Source: Desulforapulum autotrophicum HRM2 (GTDB lineage Bacteria; Desulfobacterota; Desulfobacteria; Desulfobacterales; Desulfobacteraceae). Taken from it: a stretch of 64,000 nucleotides of DNA. Numbering within the stretch: the first letter of the stretch is position 1; each line of letters begins with the position of its first letter. Positions 1 through 9,110 of the stretch are shown here, one piece after another. The stretch lies in the NCBI RefSeq assembly GCF_000020365.1, contig NC_012108.1, forward strand, positions 2,356,001-2,420,000. Reading direction: 5' to 3'. The position numbers were made by a program, and so were the translations under genes. The notes under the pieces were generated by a model. The model saw only the letters and a program-made list of their open reading frames with translations, was not told where the DNA came from and ran no database searches.

Positions 1-963
1 TTGATGCTGCTCTATGAGTTGATCGTCAAGCGGCATTCCCCTGAATTATCTGCCTTTAACGCCATCTGGGTGATGGCCCTGATCATGGTCATCCAGGAGC
101 CGTTCAAGGCATGGCGAAACAAACAACCCCTGGTCCCTGCCTTCAGGCAGAGCATTGTCAATATCTTTTCAGCCCTTGCATCGGGGGGCAGGAACATGGT
201 GTCCGTGGCCCTTGCAACGGCTGCCGCAGGAATTATTGTGGGTGTTGTGGCCCTGGGGCTTGGCGGCCTGATCACCCAGGTGATCGATGTGCTGTCCATG
301 GGCAATATTTTCCTCATGCTCGTAATCACGGCTTTAGCCAGCCTCATTATCGGCATGGGGCTTCCCACCACGGCCACTTATATTGTTATGGCATCGTTAA
401 CGGCGCCTGCCATTGTTATGATCGGTGGGGCCAATGATTTTATCGTCCCATTGATGTCGGCCCATCTGTTCTGCTTCTACTTTGGTATCCTGGCCGATGA
501 TACGCCCCCTGTGGGGCTTGCGGCCTATGCCGCTGCGGCCATTGCAAAATCGCCGCCCATTGCCACGGGTATCCAGGGGTTCATGTACGACATCAGAACC
601 GCTATTCTTCCCTTTATGTTTATTTTTAACGCCGACCTGATACTGCACAACATCACCTCCTGGCCCCAGGGAATTCTGATATTTTCCATGGCCTGCTTTG
701 GCAATTTTGCCTTTGCTTCGGCCACCCAGGGCTGGTTTATCGCCAAGAACCGCTTCTATGAGGTGCCGCTTTTTCTTGGGGTGACCTTCATGCTCATGCG
801 GCCCGACGCCGTGGCCCCATTACTTGGTATCCCCCATGATCAGCGGTATTGGGTCTACCCCATGGGCATGGCCCTGTTTGGTCTTCTCTTTCTCATGCAG
901 AGACCGAGAATGCCGGTACAAAACAGCATGACGGCAAAGGAGGCCTTTGGGAATAAATTATGA
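1..963 (+). CDS. TRAP transporter fused permease, C-terminal part
   Basis: Inner-membrane permease of a tripartite ATP-independent periplasmic (TRAP) carrier. Only the last 320 residues are in the window; the gene begins upstream. The visible part is almost all hydrophobic helices, with the DctM-type segment GMGLPTTATY at visible residues 118-127 and FGILADDTPPVGLA further on, both typical of the large subunit of fused 4TM/12TM permeases that work with TAXI-type binding proteins. After the DctM core come three more helices, which fits the fused form. The stop overlaps the next gene's start (ATGA), so the two are translationally coupled. The substrate cannot be told from this part. Confidence 0.88.
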   Translation: MMLLYELIVKRHSPELSAFNAIWVMALIMVIQEPFKAWRNKQPLVPAFRQSIVNIFSALASGGRNMVSVALATAAAGIIVGVVALGLGGLITQVIDVLSMGNIFLMLVITALASLIIGMGLPTTATYIVMASLTAPAIVMIGGANDFIVPLMSAHLFCFYFGILADDTPPVGLAAYAAAAIAKSPPIATGIQGFMYDIRTAILPFMFIFNADLILHNITSWPQGILIFSMACFGNFAFASATQGWFIAKNRFYEVPLFLGVTFMLMRPDAVAPLLGIPHDQRYWVYPMGMALFGLLFLMQRPRMPVQNSMTAKEAFGNKL

Positions 964-1454
964 AAATCATAAAGAAAATATTGACCCCCCTTGCCATGAC
1001 CGAATTTTCCCGGGAGATTTTTGACTGCGCCGCAGACGTTGCCCTGAAGTACGATTCTGATATTCTAGTGCTGAGCGTCATCAATTCAAGGGATATAGAA
1101 TCCATTGCAGGGGTTGCAGCCATGGGATATGACGTTGATGAAAATCAATATATCGAAACGGTCAAGCAAGAGCGGAAAGCCCTGATGAACCAGATTGTCG
1201 ACAATAACGGTTTTCCTTCAAAACGTGTGAAAATTCTTTTCAGGATCGGCCATCCTGCAGACGAGATCATCCACACCATTGTTCGGGAATCCCCGGATTT
1301 GGTGGTCATGGGTACCCGGGGGAGATCCAGCCTTAAAAGCACAATTGTCGGGGATGTTGCCAAGCAGGTTTTTCAGCATTCGCCTGTGCCTATTTTCTCC
1401 TACAGGGGAGAAGCGTGCAGAAAAAGACTCCTAAAGCGGATTCACATGGATTGA
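960..1454 (+). CDS. Universal stress protein (UspA family), TRAP-linked
   Basis: Small cytoplasmic UspA-fold protein, 164 residues. The C-terminal nucleotide-binding signature G-2x-G-9x-G is present (G118, G121, G131), but the residue after the last glycine is Asp132 where ATP-binding family members usually have Ser or Thr, so ATP binding is uncertain. It overlaps the TRAP permease by four bases. Usp proteins encoded with TRAP systems are known; TeaD of Halomonas regulates the ectoine TRAP transporter TeaABC, so a regulatory role on the upstream transporter is a fair inference. A strong hairpin follows the gene. Confidence 0.85.
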   Translation: MKIIKKILTPLAMTEFSREIFDCAADVALKYDSDILVLSVINSRDIESIAGVAAMGYDVDENQYIETVKQERKALMNQIVDNNGFPSKRVKILFRIGHPADEIIHTIVRESPDLVVMGTRGRSSLKSTIVGDVAKQVFQHSPVPIFSYRGEACRKRLLKRIHMD

Positions 1455-1457
1455 GTC

Positions 1458-1490
1458 AACAACCCCTGAGCTAAAGACTCGGGGGTTGTT
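1458..1490. terminator. Hairpin terminator between usp and leuA
   Basis: A 13-bp stem (1458-1470 with 1478-1490, one G-T pair) and a 7-base loop lie four bases after the usp stop and 11 bases from the leuA stop. The genes converge, so it can serve both directions. Flanking T runs are short, so termination strength is uncertain. Confidence 0.65.
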
Positions 1491-1501
1491 TCGCCGGTAA
1501 A

Positions 1502-3046
1502 CTAAAGCGCCTCCAGTCTCACCACGGGATTGGATTTGAGATACTCCAGCCGGTTGAGTCCGTTGATGTAGGCAAGGGCACTTGCGGTGATGATGTCAGG
1601 GTCCGATCCCTTTCCAAGGGCAACGATACCACCCTCTGAAAGGCGTACCGTTACTTCGCCCTGGGAATCTGTTCCCTCGGTAAGTGCGCTCACGGTAAAA
1701 CGGAGCAGTTCGGATTTGGTACCGGTCAGTCGGGAGATGGTATTGAACACAGAGTCAATGGGTCCGTTGCCTTCTGTGGCACCCTTAACCAGGCGGTCGT
1801 TGATGGTTAGATGAACGCTGGCATGGGGGCAGACGGTGGTGCCGCTTGAAACATGGAGATATTTGAGACAGAATACCTCTGATCCCCTTAAAACCCCTTC
1901 GTTCACAAGTGCGTCAATATCCTCATCAAGGATGCTCTTTTTCCTGTCAGCCAAATGCTTGAATTTTTCAAACACAATGTTGAGTTCTTCCTCGGACAGG
2001 TTATACCCCTTTTCTGAAATATGGGCGTAAAGGGCGTGACGGCCTGAATGTTTGCCAAGGACCAGGCTGTTTTTATTGACCCCAACGGTTTCAGGCTTCA
2101 TGATCTCGTAGGTCATGGGGTTTTTGAGCATTCCGTCCTGGTGGATGCCTGCCTCGTGGGCAAAGGCGTTGGCCCCCACAATGGCCCGGTTGGGTTGAAT
2201 CATGATGCCGGTGATCATGCTCACAAGCCGGCTTGTGGGGTAGATCCTTGTGGTGTCAATGGAGGTCATCTCGTTAAAGAAGTTAGGCCGGGTGCCCAGG
2301 GACATGACCACCTCTTCAAGGGAGGTGTTGCCAGCCCTTTCACCAATGCCGTTGACAGTCACCTCTGCCTGGCGGGCACCTGCCCTTATGGCGGCAAGGG
2401 TATTTGCCGTGGCAAGCCCAAGGTCGTTGTGGCAGTGGACACTTAAAACAGCCCGGTCAATGTTGGGTGTGTTTTTCAACACATGGGTTACAAGGGCGGC
2501 AAACTCTTCGGGAACGGCATACCCAACGGTATCAGGCAGGTTGACCGTTGTTGCGCCTGCATCAATGACTGCCTCAAATACCTTGCAGAGAAAATCAGGA
2601 TCGCTCCTGGAGCCGTCTTCTGCGGAAAATTCCACGTTGGGCGTCAACGATGCCGCATAGCGTACGGCATTGACGGCATTTTCCAGCACCTCCTCCCGAG
2701 TCATCTTGAGCTTATACTTAAGATGAATATCAGAGGTTGCAATAAAGGTGTGAATTCTCGGGAAGGCCGCATCCTTGATGGCATCCCAGGCCAGGGTAAT
2801 GTCATCCTCTGAGGCCCGGCAGAGGCCTGCCACCTGGCATTTTTTGAGTTTTCGTGCAATGGCCTCAACGGCAACGAAATCTCCCTTGGAGGCTGCCGGA
2901 AAGCCTGCCTCGATCACATCCACCCCTAGAAGTTCAAGCTGAGTGGCAATGCGAAGTTTTTCCGCTGTGTTCATGCTTGCTCCGGGTGATTGCTCACCAT
3001 CCCGGAGGGTGGTGTCGAAAATGACTACTTTGTTCTTCTGTTCCAT
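1502..3046 (-). CDS. leuA: 2-isopropylmalate synthase
   Basis: First committed step of leucine synthesis: acetyl-CoA plus 2-oxoisovalerate gives 2-isopropylmalate. 514 residues, normal family length. The HMGL-like TIM barrel starts with the metal-binding and catalytic motif DTTLRDGEQSPG at residues 11-22, and HCHNDLGLA near residue 205 supplies metal-binding histidines. The C-terminal third (about 390-514) matches the LeuA allosteric domain where leucine feedback acts. ATG start after an AGAGGA element. It is the last gene of the ilvD-ilvB-ilvN-cimA-leuA operon, 87 bp after cimA; a small GC hairpin (3111-3127) lies in that gap. leuB and leuCD are not in the window. Confidence 0.96.
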   Translation of the reverse strand: MEQKNKVVIFDTTLRDGEQSPGASMNTAEKLRIATQLELLGVDVIEAGFPAASKGDFVAVEAIARKLKKCQVAGLCRASEDDITLAWDAIKDAAFPRIHTFIATSDIHLKYKLKMTREEVLENAVNAVRYAASLTPNVEFSAEDGSRSDPDFLCKVFEAVIDAGATTVNLPDTVGYAVPEEFAALVTHVLKNTPNIDRAVLSVHCHNDLGLATANTLAAIRAGARQAEVTVNGIGERAGNTSLEEVVMSLGTRPNFFNEMTSIDTTRIYPTSRLVSMITGIMIQPNRAIVGANAFAHEAGIHQDGMLKNPMTYEIMKPETVGVNKNSLVLGKHSGRHALYAHISEKGYNLSEEELNIVFEKFKHLADRKKSILDEDIDALVNEGVLRGSEVFCLKYLHVSSGTTVCPHASVHLTINDRLVKGATEGNGPIDSVFNTISRLTGTKSELLRFTVSALTEGTDSQGEVTVRLSEGGIVALGKGSDPDIITASALAYINGLNRLEYLKSNPVVRLEAL

Positions 3047-3133
3047 GGCATCCTCTTTTTTAATTATATGAAACTTTTGTCAGACGCTATTATTGCGTTT
3101 TTATTTTGGTTGCCCCCCATTGGGGCAGGGTCG

Positions 3134-4726
3134 TTAAACTGAATTTTCCTTGTCAAGGGCAAGTTTATACTGGAAACTGTCGGCCAGGGCCTGCCAGCTT
3201 GCCTCGATGATATCCTCGCTTACGCCAATTGTGCTGAAAATATTATTTTCATCCCTTGACTCAATAAGAACCCGAACCTTGGAGTCAGTGGACCCGCTGC
3301 CCTCGATCACCCGGACCTTGAAGTCGATGAGGTGCATGTCGCTGATGGTCGGGTAAATCTTGGTCAGCGCTTTACGAAGGGCGTTGTCAAGGGCACTGAC
3401 TGGACCATCTCCTTCTGCTGCTGTGATTTCAAAGGTGTCACCCACACGTATTTTGATGGTGGCATGGGCATAGCAGGGTTGGTCTCTGTTTTTTTCAATG
3501 GAAACCCGGAAGGATTCAAGTTCAAAGTGTGACTCATACTGTTCAGACAGTTTTTCCATGATGATTTTGAGGGACCCTTCGGCCACGTCAAACTGATACC
3601 CGTCTTCTTCAAGCTCCTTGATGGCTGAGATGATGTTCTGGCTGAAGGCGTCATCAGGGCCAAGATCAAGTCCCATCTCCTTTGCCTTGTACAGGACGTT
3701 GCTCTTTCCCGACTGTTCCGACACAAGAACCCTGCGCTTGTTGCCCACAAGGGAGGGGTCCATGTGCTCGTAGGCGCAGGATTGTTTCATCACGGCGCTT
3801 ACATGGATTCCCCCCTTGTGGGTAAATGCGCTCTTTCCCACAAAGGGTCTTGAATTTAAAGGGGTCATGTTGGCGGTTTCACTGACAAACCTGGACAGGG
3901 GCAGTAATTTTTTCAGGTTTTCCGGACTAACACAGGGACTATCCATTTTAAGGGCAAGGATTGGGATGATGGAAGTGAGATCTGCATTGCCGCATCGTTC
4001 TCCATAACCGTTGATTGTGCCCTGGACCATGCCGGCCCCGGCCCTGACGGCGGTTATGGCGTTGGCAACGGCCATTCCGATGTCGTTGTGGGTGTGGATG
4101 CCTATCTGAACGGGAAAATCATAGGTCTGTTCCATGGTGGCAGTCACGGTTCGGGTGATTTTTTCTAATTCATGGGGCAGGGTGCCCCCGTTGGTGTCGC
4201 AGAGTACCAATGTCTTGCATCCACCTTTTATCGCAGCCTTTAATGTGGCAATCGCATAGTCGGGATCAGCAATGAACCCGTCAAAAAAATGTTCTGCATC
4301 GTAGATCACTTCACGTTTTTCCCCAATGAGGAAAACAATGCTCTCTTCGATCATGGCAAGGTTTTCTTCGGCGGTGTTGTTCATGATCTTTTCCACATGG
4401 AGATTCCAACTTTTTCCAAATATGGTGACAACCGGTGCACCGCATTTGACCAGGGCCTGGAGATTGCGGTCCTCCCGGGCCCGGGTGTTTGCCCTGCGCG
4501 TTGAACCAAAGGCTGCAATTTTTGCGCATTTAAACTTGACATCCTTGATCAGGTCGAAAAAACGCACGGCACTGGGGTTGGAACCGGGCCATCCGCCTTC
4601 AATATAGTGGATACCCATATCATCGAGTTTCTGGGCTATTTTCACCTTTTCTTCCGGGGAAAAGCAGATATTTTCCCCCTGCATTCCGTCCCTCAAGGTG
4701 GTGTCATAAATTAGCACCTGTTTCAT
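3134..4726 (-). CDS. cimA: Citramalate synthase
   Basis: Makes citramalate from pyruvate and acetyl-CoA, the first step of the threonine-independent route to 2-oxobutyrate and isoleucine. 530 residues. It resembles LeuA (DTTLRDGMQ at residues 8-16, HTHNDIGMA near 210), but the active-site region reads GMQGENICF rather than GEQSPGAS, and the protein has the long C-terminal regulatory domain of the citramalate synthase family. A homocitrate synthase is less likely given the ilv/leu operon around it. Start ATG follows a GGAG element. It lies 202 bp downstream of ilvN, and a hairpin sits just before its ribosome-binding site. Confidence 0.9.
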   Translation of the reverse strand: MKQVLIYDTTLRDGMQGENICFSPEEKVKIAQKLDDMGIHYIEGGWPGSNPSAVRFFDLIKDVKFKCAKIAAFGSTRRANTRAREDRNLQALVKCGAPVVTIFGKSWNLHVEKIMNNTAEENLAMIEESIVFLIGEKREVIYDAEHFFDGFIADPDYAIATLKAAIKGGCKTLVLCDTNGGTLPHELEKITRTVTATMEQTYDFPVQIGIHTHNDIGMAVANAITAVRAGAGMVQGTINGYGERCGNADLTSIIPILALKMDSPCVSPENLKKLLPLSRFVSETANMTPLNSRPFVGKSAFTHKGGIHVSAVMKQSCAYEHMDPSLVGNKRRVLVSEQSGKSNVLYKAKEMGLDLGPDDAFSQNIISAIKELEEDGYQFDVAEGSLKIIMEKLSEQYESHFELESFRVSIEKNRDQPCYAHATIKIRVGDTFEITAAEGDGPVSALDNALRKALTKIYPTISDMHLIDFKVRVIEGSGSTDSKVRVLIESRDENNIFSTIGVSEDIIEASWQALADSFQYKLALDKENSV

Positions 4727-4928
4727 CTTTTTCTCCAGTTAATCGGGATCAGGCAATAAGGCTCGCCTGATCCCATTCTATATCCCGATCAGATTTTGGG
4801 CGACTGCAGCCATCAAATGGCACGGCCTGCACTTAACATCTCTGATTCGTGGATCTCTTTTAGTTCCTCTTCCAGTCGCTCCTGGTAGTCAGGGGCAGAG
4901 TGGGTTTTGAGGGTGATAGCTGTCCCCC
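4727..4928 (-). other. ilvN-cimA spacer with hairpin and coding-like stretch
   Basis: This 202-bp gap in an otherwise tight operon has two features. A perfect 10-bp inverted repeat (4745-4754 with 4765-4774, GGGATCAGGC arms, 10-base loop) sits just before the cimA ribosome-binding site; no T run follows it, so it is not a standard terminator and may modulate cimA translation or mark RNA processing. On the minus strand an open frame (4813-4986, 58 codons with stop, overlapping the end of ilvN in another frame) reads like protein, with a charged helix RLEEELKEIHESEML, but has no ATG, GTG or TTG start before its last nine codons. Confidence 0.5.
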
Positions 4929-5429
4929 TCAGGTTCGCTTTGTGGTCTTCTCCCTTGATAGGGCGATGGATCCTGTTCTTGCTGTTTCAATGATGCCCAT
5001 GGGGGTCAAAAGATCCATGATGGCCATGAGTTTTTCCTCGTTGCCTGAGATTTCAATGGTGTAATAATCCTGGGCAACATCCACCACCCTGCACCTGAAG
5101 ATATCCACAATTCTCAGGATTTCGGCCCTGTGTTCGGATTTCGCATGGACCTTGATCAGGGCAAGTTCTCTCTTGACATGTCGTTTTTCCGTAAGATCCA
5201 CCACGGTGATGACATTGATCAGTTTGTGGAGTTGCTTGATGATCTGCTCGACGATGTGTTCATCCCCACTGGTCTCCATGGTGACCCTGGATGCCGTTGA
5301 CTCCATGGTCTGGGCAACGGAAAGGGTGTCGATGTTGTAACCTCTGCCGCTGAACAGCCCTGCAATCCTTGAAAGGACACCGGGCTCGTTATCAACGAGA
5401 ATGGATAAAATATGTTTTTTAATGGTCAT
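4929..5429 (-). CDS. ilvN: Acetolactate synthase, small regulatory subunit
   Basis: Regulatory partner of IlvB; binds valine and sets feedback control of acetohydroxyacid synthase. 166 residues, normal length. An N-terminal ACT domain starts with HILSILVDNEPGVLSRIAGL (residues 6-25), followed by SGRGYNIDTLSVAQ. The C-terminal ALS_ss_C domain (about 85-160) includes CRVVDVAQDYYTIEISG. It starts 23 bp after ilvB, so the subunits are coexpressed. The symbol could equally be ilvH, which cannot be told apart by sequence alone. Confidence 0.95.
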   Translation of the reverse strand: MTIKKHILSILVDNEPGVLSRIAGLFSGRGYNIDTLSVAQTMESTASRVTMETSGDEHIVEQIIKQLHKLINVITVVDLTEKRHVKRELALIKVHAKSEHRAEILRIVDIFRCRVVDVAQDYYTIEISGNEEKLMAIMDLLTPMGIIETARTGSIALSREKTTKRT

Positions 5430-5452
5430 GGTGAGTCCCTTTTGTTTGTTTT

Positions 5453-7147
5453 TTAGACCAGCAGCATTTCAGAGAGGGATTTACCCGCCGGAACCATGGG
5501 GTAGACCATCTCTTCACGCTCAACGATAAAATCCATGACCACCGTACCCTCCGTGGCAAGCCCCTGTTTCAGGGTCTCTCGTACCTCGGAAGGCTTTGAG
5601 GCCCTGAGGCCCGTTGCACCGTAGGCTTCGGCAAGTTTGACAAAATCCGGGGCACACTCCATGTTGGTGGAAGCGTAACGTTTGTCATAGAAAAGATCCT
5701 GCCACTGGCGAACCATGCCAAGGTAGCGGTTGTTGAGGATCACCACCTTTACCGGCAGTCTGGCCTCAAGGGAGGTGGTCATCTCCTGGATGTTCATCTG
5801 GATGCTGCCGTCGCCTGCAATATCGATGACCGTCTTGTCAGGACAGGCAGCCTTGGCACCAATGGCGGCAGGCAACCCGAACCCCATTACACCGAGACCG
5901 CCTGAGGTGATGAAATGATTGGGTCGGTCAAAGCCGTAATACTGGGCCGTCCACATCTGATTCTGGCCTACCTCAGTGGTGATGATGGCCTTGCCCTGGG
6001 TGAGTTCGTGGAGGGTTTCAATGACAAACTGGGGTTTGATGATTTCTTCGTTCTGGTTGTACCCCAGGGGCATGGTCGATTTCCAGTTTTCGATGGTTTC
6101 AATCCACTCGCTGCGTGCGTCAACCGAGGCTTGATCAATTTGTCGTTTCATCATCTGGTTGAGCAGGGCCAGGCTTTTTTTGCAATCGCCCACAATGGGA
6201 CAGTCCACACTGACATTCTTGTGGATGGAGGTGGGATCTATGTCGATCTGAACGATTTTTGCCTTGGGTGCAAATTTTTCCAGGCGACCTGTGACCCGGT
6301 CGTCAAATCTTACACCGGCTGCGATCATAAGATCGCATTCGCCTATGCTCATGTTGGCCCGGAAGGTTCCGTGCATGCCGGGCATCCCAAGCCACAACGG
6401 ATGGGAAGCCGGAAAAGTCCCCAGTCCCATGAGGGATGCGGTTACCGGGATGTTCGCCATTTTTGCAAGGTCTGTTATCTCTTCGGATGCCTTTGAAAGA
6501 ACCACCCCGCCGCCTGAAAATATGATGGGTCGCTTTGCTTTGTTGATGAGCTGAACCACCTTGGCCAGCTGTTTTTTGTTGGGCGAGTAGGTCGGTCGGT
6601 AGGATTTGATATGAACCTCGGGTGGTTCTTCAAATTCTATGGTAGCGGTCATCACATCCTTGGGCAGATCCACAAGCACGGGTCCGGGGCGTCCTGACCT
6701 GGCAATGAAAAAGGCCTCTTTGATGATCCTGGCAAGGTTTTCGATTTTTTTCACAAGGTAGTTGTGCTTGGTGCAGGGCCGGGTGATCCCCACGATGTCA
6801 ACCTCCTGAAAGGCGTCGTTGCCGATCAGGGACGAGTTGACCTGGCCTGTGAACACCACAATGGGAATGGAATCCATGTAGGCTGATGCAATGCCGGTGA
6901 CGGCATTTGTAGCACCGGGTCCCGAGGTGACAAGTGCCACACCGATGTCGCCCTTTGCCCTGGAATAGGCGTCTGCCGCATGGATGGCTCCCTGCTCATG
7001 GCGAACAAGGATATGTCGCAAATCCGGGTTGCTGGCAAGCTCGTCATAGATGTCTATGACCGCCCCTCCGGGATAGCCGAAAATGGTATCAACCCCCTGG
7101 GATTTTATCATTTTGATCAGGATTTGAGCGCCTGTCAATTTCATCAT
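5453..7147 (-). CDS. ilvB: Acetolactate synthase, large catalytic subunit
   Basis: Thiamine diphosphate enzyme condensing two pyruvates to acetolactate, or pyruvate with 2-oxobutyrate, for valine, leucine and isoleucine. I place the start at 7147 (564 residues), because AAGGAG lies just upstream and the longer open frame to 7219 would overlap ilvD by 50 bases. The N-terminal domain holds the catalytic Glu in RHEQGA, the middle is the FAD/DHAP-type domain, and the C-terminal domain has the GDGSIQMNIQE...NN thiamine diphosphate motif. 22 bp after ilvD. Confidence 0.96.
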   Translation of the reverse strand: MMKLTGAQILIKMIKSQGVDTIFGYPGGAVIDIYDELASNPDLRHILVRHEQGAIHAADAYSRAKGDIGVALVTSGPGATNAVTGIASAYMDSIPIVVFTGQVNSSLIGNDAFQEVDIVGITRPCTKHNYLVKKIENLARIIKEAFFIARSGRPGPVLVDLPKDVMTATIEFEEPPEVHIKSYRPTYSPNKKQLAKVVQLINKAKRPIIFSGGGVVLSKASEEITDLAKMANIPVTASLMGLGTFPASHPLWLGMPGMHGTFRANMSIGECDLMIAAGVRFDDRVTGRLEKFAPKAKIVQIDIDPTSIHKNVSVDCPIVGDCKKSLALLNQMMKRQIDQASVDARSEWIETIENWKSTMPLGYNQNEEIIKPQFVIETLHELTQGKAIITTEVGQNQMWTAQYYGFDRPNHFITSGGLGVMGFGLPAAIGAKAACPDKTVIDIAGDGSIQMNIQEMTTSLEARLPVKVVILNNRYLGMVRQWQDLFYDKRYASTNMECAPDFVKLAEAYGATGLRASKPSEVRETLKQGLATEGTVVMDFIVEREEMVYPMVPAGKSLSEMLLV

Positions 7148-7169
7148 CTTTCTCCTTGCATTGGGGTCT

Positions 7170-8840
7170 TTAATCTTTAAAAACAGCGCCGTTTCCTGCG
7201 GAGGTGACCTGTCTTGCATACCGGGCCAGATAGCCTGTTTTTATTTTGGGTTCAGGGCGTTTCCAAGCGCTCAGCCTCTGGTCGATGGTTGCTTGATCCA
7301 CCATAAGGTCGATTTGTTTTGCAGGGATATCGATCTTGATTATATCTCCTTCTGTGACGGCGGCAAGGGTGCCACCCTCCATGGCTTCGGGTGAGAGGTG
7401 GCCAATGGATGCGCCTTTGGTTCCGCCCGAGAACCGTCCGTCTGTGATCAGGGCTACTTGTGCATCAAGGCCCATGCCTGCAATGGCAGAGGTGGGGGTG
7501 AGCATTTCCCGCATGCCCGGTCCGCCGGCAGGTCCCTCGTAAAGGATGACGATGACATCACCCTTTTGTATGGAGTTCGACATGATGGCTTCCGTTGCTG
7601 CCTCTTCTGAATGAAAAACCCTTGCAGGACCCTGGTGCTGGAGCATTTCAGGCTTCACAGCCGACTGCTTGACCACGCATCCTTCAGGGGCGATATTCCC
7701 GAAAAGAACGGCAAGTCCTCCCTGGGTATGGTAGGGGTTGTCCATGGGGCGTATAACCTCTCGGTCCTTAACTGGTGTGGCGGCAAGATTATCCTTTACT
7801 CGGTGTCCCGTTACCGTGAGGCATTCGCCGTTTAAAAGCCCTGCATCCAGCAGTTGACGCATTACGGCTGGAATTCCGCCGGCCCGGTTGAGATCCACAA
7901 GGTGGTCTTTTCCTCCAGGACTCAGCGAGCATAGATGGGGGGTTTTTCTGCTGATTTCGTTGATGAGATCAAGGTCGATGTCAACGCCTGCCTCATGGGC
8001 AATGGCCTTGAGATGGAGCACCGTGTTCGTTGAACAGCCAAGGGCCATGTCAACGGCCAGTGCGTTTCTGAATGCCTCTGGAGTGAGGATATTCAGGGGG
8101 GTGATATCCTTATTATATAGTTCCATCACACGCATGCCTGCCTGTTTGGCAAGGCGGATTCTTTCGGACATGGGGGCAGGAATGGTTCCATTGCCTGGAA
8201 GGCCAATACCGATGGCCTCGGTCAGGCAGTTCATGGAGTTGGCCGTGAACATCCCGGCGCATGATCCGCAGGTGGGGCAGGCGGCATCCTCGATCCGGGT
8301 GAGTTCAGATTCGGTCATGGTGCCTTTGTTCACGGCACCCACTGCCTCAAATACCGAGATGAGGTCGATTTTCTTGGAACCGCCTCCGGGGGTGATGCCT
8401 GGCAGCATGGGGCCGCCGCTCATGATAATGGCCGGAATGTTGAGCCGTGCTGCTGCCATGATCATTCCTGGAACAATTTTGTCACAATTAGGTACCATGA
8501 CAATGGCGTCAAATGGATGGGCCATTGCCGTGACCTCTATGGAGTCTGCAATGAGTTCCCTGCTGGCAAGGGAGTAGTGCATGCCCTTGTGGTTCATGGC
8601 AATGCCGTCGCACACCCCAATGGTGGAAAATTCCATGGGGGTTCCGCCTGCCATGGTGATGCCGGCCTTCACGGCCTTTACAATGGTGTCAAGGTGCATG
8701 TGGCCGGGGATAAGTTCATTGGCTGAGTTGGCAATGCCCACCAGGGGGCGTTGGATCTCTTCGTCAGTAAATCCCACGGCCTTCATGAGGCTTCGGTGGG
8801 GTGCCCGTGCAATTCCTTTTTTGGCTGTATCGCTTCTCAT
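7170..8840 (-). CDS. ilvD: Dihydroxy-acid dehydratase
   Basis: Fe-S dehydratase that converts dihydroxyisovalerate and dihydroxymethylvalerate to 2-oxo acids, the third common step of valine and isoleucine synthesis. 556 residues, full length. Cluster ligands appear in VPNCDK and [13 protein letters not shown] start at 8840 after GGAG. It is the first structural gene of the operon and lies directly behind an attenuator, so expression should respond to charged Ile/Leu/Val tRNA levels. The cluster is oxygen-sensitive in many homologues, consistent with an anaerobe. Confidence 0.97.
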   Translation of the reverse strand: MRSDTAKKGIARAPHRSLMKAVGFTDEEIQRPLVGIANSANELIPGHMHLDTIVKAVKAGITMAGGTPMEFSTIGVCDGIAMNHKGMHYSLASRELIADSIEVTAMAHPFDAIVMVPNCDKIVPGMIMAAARLNIPAIIMSGGPMLPGITPGGGSKKIDLISVFEAVGAVNKGTMTESELTRIEDAACPTCGSCAGMFTANSMNCLTEAIGIGLPGNGTIPAPMSERIRLAKQAGMRVMELYNKDITPLNILTPEAFRNALAVDMALGCSTNTVLHLKAIAHEAGVDIDLDLINEISRKTPHLCSLSPGGKDHLVDLNRAGGIPAVMRQLLDAGLLNGECLTVTGHRVKDNLAATPVKDREVIRPMDNPYHTQGGLAVLFGNIAPEGCVVKQSAVKPEMLQHQGPARVFHSEEAATEAIMSNSIQKGDVIVILYEGPAGGPGMREMLTPTSAIAGMGLDAQVALITDGRFSGGTKGASIGHLSPEAMEGGTLAAVTEGDIIKIDIPAKQIDLMVDQATIDQRLSAWKRPEPKIKTGYLARYARQVTSAGNGAVFKD

Positions 8841-8861
8841 ATCCCGTCTCCGTTAAATGAA

Positions 8862-8898
8862 AAAAGCCGTTATCAGCTCTGGGCTGATAACGGCTTTT
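8862..8898 (-). terminator. Attenuator terminator before ilvD
   Basis: A perfect 16-bp stem (8862-8877 with 8883-8898) with a 5-base loop; on the minus strand it is followed by a run of T and lies 21 bases upstream of the ilvD start. Placed after the leader peptide, it is the termination arm of a transcription attenuator. Confidence 0.9.
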
Positions 8899-8960
8899 AA
8901 ATATCTTATTTTAACTATGCCAGCCTCAGCCCTTCCTCTGGAAGGTGATAATAATCACCT
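8881..8960 (-). promoter_or_regulatory. Antiterminator and pause hairpins of the ilv attenuator
   Basis: Alternative pairings are visible on the minus-strand RNA. GGGCTGA at 8932-8926, which includes the leader peptide stop codon, is complementary to TCAGCCC at 8887-8881, which includes part of the first terminator arm; pairing them blocks the terminator. Upstream, AGGTGAT/ATCACCT (8943-8949 with 8954-8960) and GGAAGG/CCTTCC (8940-8945 with 8931-8936) form mutually exclusive hairpins over the leader codons. A ribosome stalled on Ile/Val codons would leave the antiterminator free to form. Pairings were worked out by eye, without energy calculation. Confidence 0.75.
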
Positions 8961-9006
8961 CCACGACGACTGATAGTAGCACGCTAATAATAAGGTTTTT
9001 CTTCAT
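8926..9006 (-). CDS. ilv operon attenuation leader peptide
   Basis: A 26-codon reading frame, ATG at 9006 and TGA at 8928-8926. Half of its residues (13 of 26) are Ile, Leu or Val, in runs: L-I-I, V-L-L, V-V-V-E-V and I-I-I. The design matches the IlvL and IvbL leader peptides of enterobacteria, where ribosome stalling at these codons controls a downstream terminator. It starts about 55 bases after the promoter -10 box and its stop codon lies inside the antiterminator. The ribosome-binding site is weak (GACAAGAG). The peptide itself probably has no other job. Confidence 0.88.
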   Translation of the reverse strand: MKKNLIISVLLSVVVEVIIITFQRKG

Positions 9007-9059
9007 CTCTTGTCGCTAAATCCTAATCTTAAAATTTTGTTAAATTTAATAATCTGCAA

Positions 9060-9088
9060 ATCTTAACGATAGTCTTTCAGGTTGTCAA
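9060..9088 (-). promoter_or_regulatory. Sigma70-type promoter of the ilv-leu operon
   Basis: TTGACA (9088-9083), a 17-base spacer, then TAAGAT (9065-9060): a perfect -35 box and a 4/6 -10 box at ideal spacing. It lies between the larB stop and the leader peptide, so the transcript begins near 9053 and carries the attenuator. Confidence 0.8.
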
Positions 9089-9110
9089 GGAGAAAATCGT
9101 TGATAACAAA

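Noticed and set aside
3062-3100. Possible fragment of the palindromic island upstream of leuA
   Set aside because: TTATATGAAACTTTTGTC resembles the island junction over only about 18 bases, too short to call.
4745-4774. Terminator between ilvN and cimA
   Set aside because: The 10-bp hairpin has no T run on the minus strand and is followed directly by the cimA ribosome-binding site.
7888-8577. Long antisense frames opposite ilvD, ilvC and other genes
   Set aside because: Shadows of strongly supported genes (also 15764-16621 and 22607-23305), with no family resemblance or start context.
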